Program-made: the position numbers and the translations under genes
Part shown: positions 7,409 through 7,661 of the stretch, one piece after another
How the letters are laid out: every line of letters starts with the position of its first letter
Position numbering within the stretch: position 1 is the stretch's first letter
Assembly: GCA_934202505.1 (NCBI GenBank)
Contig: CAKPXW010000081.1
Span: forward strand, 1-7,661
DNA length: 7,661 nucleotides
Direction: 5' to 3'
DNA from: an uncultured Bacilli bacterium
GTDB taxonomy: Bacteria; Bacillota_I; Bacilli_A; RFN20; CAG-631
The notes under the pieces: model-generated
Told to the model about the DNA's origin: nothing
Databases searched by the model: none
Seen by the model: the letters and a program-made list of their open reading frames with translations, nothing else

Positions 7409-7661
7409 CTAACTTTCCCTCCATTTTTGAATTGATTCTGCGCTTGGATAATTATATTGTTTTAATTTATTACCATTTTCATCTAAATATCCAAATTCAA
7501 TCATTTTCCTTCTTATTTCTTTATTCATTTTAATTACAGAATCTGATACTGTACTTCTTAAATTTTGATCTTGGAAAACTACTGAGTTATATATATTAGA
7601 AATTTCTCTTTCGATAATATATGAACCTGGAATCTTAGCAACTTCCTTTAAATAACTCCAT
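7409..7661 (-). CDS. Extracellular solute-binding protein of a sugar ABC transporter, C-terminal fragment
   Basis: My translation of the open frame entering from the right edge gives 83 residues ending in SAESIQKWRES and a TAG stop (7409-7411). It reads WSYLKEVAKIPGSYIIEREI, then SNIYNSVVFQDQNLRSTV, then INKEIRRK-like KMNKEIRRKMIEFGYLDENG. This pattern (a PGSY.. .REI segment, an aromatic helix, an arginine followed by a long helix with N.EI.RKM.EFG) is characteristic of the C-terminal helices of family 1 extracellular solute-binding proteins placed next to LplB/YtcP-type permeases. The signal peptide, lipobox and ligand-binding domains lie outside the window, so lipoprotein status and ligand cannot be judged. 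The stop is one base from the start of the permease gene it is expected to serve. Truncation is due to the window edge. Confidence 0.82.
   Translation of the reverse strand, partial: WSYLKEVAKIPGSYIIEREISNIYNSVVFQDQNLRSTVSDSVIKMNKEIRRKMIEFGYLDENGNKLKQYNYPSAESIQKWRES

Noticed and set aside
1..7661. Internal promoters, terminators, riboswitches, RNA genes, CRISPR arrays or insertion sequences
   Set aside because: All junctions are overlaps or gaps of at most 9 bp, leaving no non-coding space, and I saw no repeat array, transposase or tRNA-like segment. AT-rich -10-like strings are frequent by chance here and were not called.

Overview
The window is AT-rich throughout (visibly well below 40% G+C) and carries one tightly packed gene run, all on the minus strand, so transcription goes from right to left. 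Strong Shine-Dalgarno sequences (AGGAGG-like), low G+C, and monoderm-type exported proteins point to a low-G+C Firmicute (Bacilli/Clostridia/Erysipelotrichia-like, quite possibly a gut lineage). Tryptophan is encoded by TGG and no TGA codon interrupts about 2,500 codons, so the standard bacterial code is used rather than the Mollicutes code. The species cannot be named from this sequence.

In transcription order the window holds: (1) the C-terminal end of an extracellular solute-binding protein (7409-7661, start lies beyond the right edge); (2) a CUT1-type sugar ABC permease of the MalF/UgpA kind (6451-7407); (3) its MalG/UgpE-like partner (5573-6448); (4) a large exported protein with NHL-type beta-propeller repeats, a TPR-like helical stretch and a C-terminal Yip1-type membrane domain (3467-5563); (5) a membrane-anchored extracellular protein of the DUF5696 family, which resembles a carbohydrate-active enzyme in layout (1183-3474); (6) a second MalF/UgpA-like permease (288-1190); (7) the N-terminal third of a second MalG/UgpE-like permease (2-286, cut by the left edge).

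Every junction is either an 8-bp overlap or a gap of 1-9 bp, so there is no intergenic space for a promoter, terminator or RNA gene. The whole window is the interior of one operon whose promoter lies to the right and whose end lies to the left. No ABC ATPase is present; as in many CUT1 systems of Firmicutes, a shared MsmK/UgpC-type ATPase encoded elsewhere probably powers import.

The working picture (inference) is an oligosaccharide capture and import system. A binding protein and permease pair A bring in a glycan fragment. The DUF5696 protein and the NHL-TPR-Yip1 protein sit at the outer face of the membrane and handle or sense the glycan. Permease pair B is a second channel of related type, perhaps with its own binding protein to the left. 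The substrate is unknown. The most interesting parts are the two uncharacterised surface proteins placed between two permease pairs.
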